DNA of 64,000 nt from Comamonas thiooxydans (GTDB lineage Bacteria > Pseudomonadota > Gammaproteobacteria > Burkholderiales > Burkholderiaceae_C): positions 4,712-68,711 of the forward strand of contig NZ_BBVD01000012.1 in the NCBI RefSeq assembly GCF_000964545.1. The letters are read 5' to 3'. Position numbers and translations under genes: made by a program. Below the pieces are notes generated by a model that made no database searches, was not told where the DNA came from, and was given only the letters and a program-made list of their open reading frames with translations. Every line of letters begins with the position of its first letter. The stretch's first letter is position 1. Below, piece by piece: positions 63,640 through 64,000 of the stretch.

Positions 63640-63954
63640 ATGTTTTTCGGCAAGATCTTCGGTTTTGGACGTTCCGAACCGCGCTATATCCGCCGTACGC
63701 GTGCCTATCTGCAAGAGGCGCGCATGGCTGTTCTGGAGCACACTATCGCGGCGGAGTACTACCAGTCCTCCGCTCAGATGTACGCCGAACGTGCTGCGCG
63801 ACTGGAAGATGAATTGCGAGCCTGGGAGCAGGGCGAGCAGCATATTCCCGTGGTGCCGCATCACTATCCCTATGTCCCTCACTCTGCACACAAGGCCGTC
63901 GCCGTGGATGCGCCGCCCGTGGGTGCTTCGGTGGGCGTGGTGAGAGCTGCCTGA
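63640..63954 (+). CDS. Small protein of unknown function
   Basis: A 104-residue protein, not recognised. It opens MFFGKIFGFGRSEPRYIRRTR with a short hydrophobic/aromatic start and a basic patch, then a helical, coiled-coil-like segment (about residues 22-62, ARMAVLEHTIAAEYYQSS), then a His/Pro/Tyr-rich stretch VPHHYPYVPHSAH. GGAGG at 63628-63632 is an excellent ribosome-binding site for ATG 63640; the frame also has GTG 63601. A terminator follows 13 bases after the stop codon, so this looks like a complete single-gene unit. Confidence 0.7.
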   Translation: MFFGKIFGFGRSEPRYIRRTRAYLQEARMAVLEHTIAAEYYQSSAQMYAERAARLEDELRAWEQGEQHIPVVPHHYPYVPHSAHKAVAVDAPPVGASVGVVRAA

Positions 63955-63966
63955 GCGGAGAAAAGA

Positions 63967-63996
63967 AAAAGCCTGTATGAATGCATACAGGCTTTT
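63967..63996 (+). terminator. Terminator after the small gene
   Basis: AAAAGCCTGTATG (63967-63979) pairs with CATACAGGCTTTT (63984-63996) in a perfect 13-bp stem with a 4-nt loop. The run of A on the left arm makes it potentially bidirectional. Confidence 0.85.
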
Positions 63997-64000
63997 GAAT

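Overview
The window is chromosomal DNA from a GC-rich betaproteobacterium of the Comamonadaceae, most probably Comamonas or a close relative. I infer this from protein sequence character, the gene order rpsB-tsf-pyrH-frr-uppS-cdsA-dxr-rseP-bamA-skp-lpxD-fabZ-lpxA-lpxB-rnhB, the ftsH-folP-glmM run and a pst-phoU-phoB-phoR block next to ppk1/ppx. No similarity search was possible. I see no tRNA, rRNA, insertion sequence, phage gene or CRISPR array.

Layout. 1-1330: amidase, 3' part cut by the window edge (minus). 1558-16985: translation and envelope supercluster (plus): ribosomal protein S2, EF-Ts, UMP kinase, ribosome recycling factor, undecaprenyl-PP synthase, CDP-DAG synthase, DXP reductoisomerase, RseP, BamA, Skp, lipid A genes, RNase HII and a SpoU-type rRNA methyltransferase. 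17158-22271: carA-carB-greA. 22401-25127: a small membrane protein, a Kdo-hydroxylase-like dioxygenase, a small glycosyltransferase (minus) and YhbY (minus). 25160-30282: rlmE, ftsH, folP, glmM. 30415-41628: phosphate and polyphosphate block: ppk1 and ppx (convergent), pstSCAB-phoU, phoB-phoR, with Pho boxes in front of ppk1 and pstS. 41625-45140 (minus): MATE transporter, ArnT-like membrane glycosyltransferase, ribosomal protein L31 type B.

45497-52640 (plus) is the most unusual part. It holds a PHA synthase homologue with an intact Cys-Asp-His triad, a small phasin-like protein, a large DUF3141 protein that appears to carry a second PhaC-like Cys-Asp-His triad, a phosphate acyltransferase with a vestigial extra N-terminus, and an acetate/propionate-type kinase. 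Together they could connect acyl-CoA, acyl-phosphate, free acid plus ATP, and a polyester. 52922-59594 (minus) is an efflux cassette: NodT-type outer-membrane lipoprotein, HlyD-type adaptor, RbbA-like double-ATPase ABC protein and a second ABC-2 permease. These two cassettes lie between rpmE2 and rho, which are commonly neighbours in related bacteria, so they look like an accessory insertion. 59780-61657 (minus): rho and trxA. 61871-63157: a HI0933/BaiN-type flavoprotein. 63640-63954: a small unknown protein.

Two dispersed repeat families are visible. One is a roughly 105-bp GC-rich extragenic element (two copies, after greA and between the two ABC genes). The other is a roughly 50-bp AT-richer element with fixed internal spacing (four copies). 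Three of its copies lie within coding sequence: a DUF4149-type protein, the N-terminus of LpxB and the interdomain linker of the ABC fusion protein.
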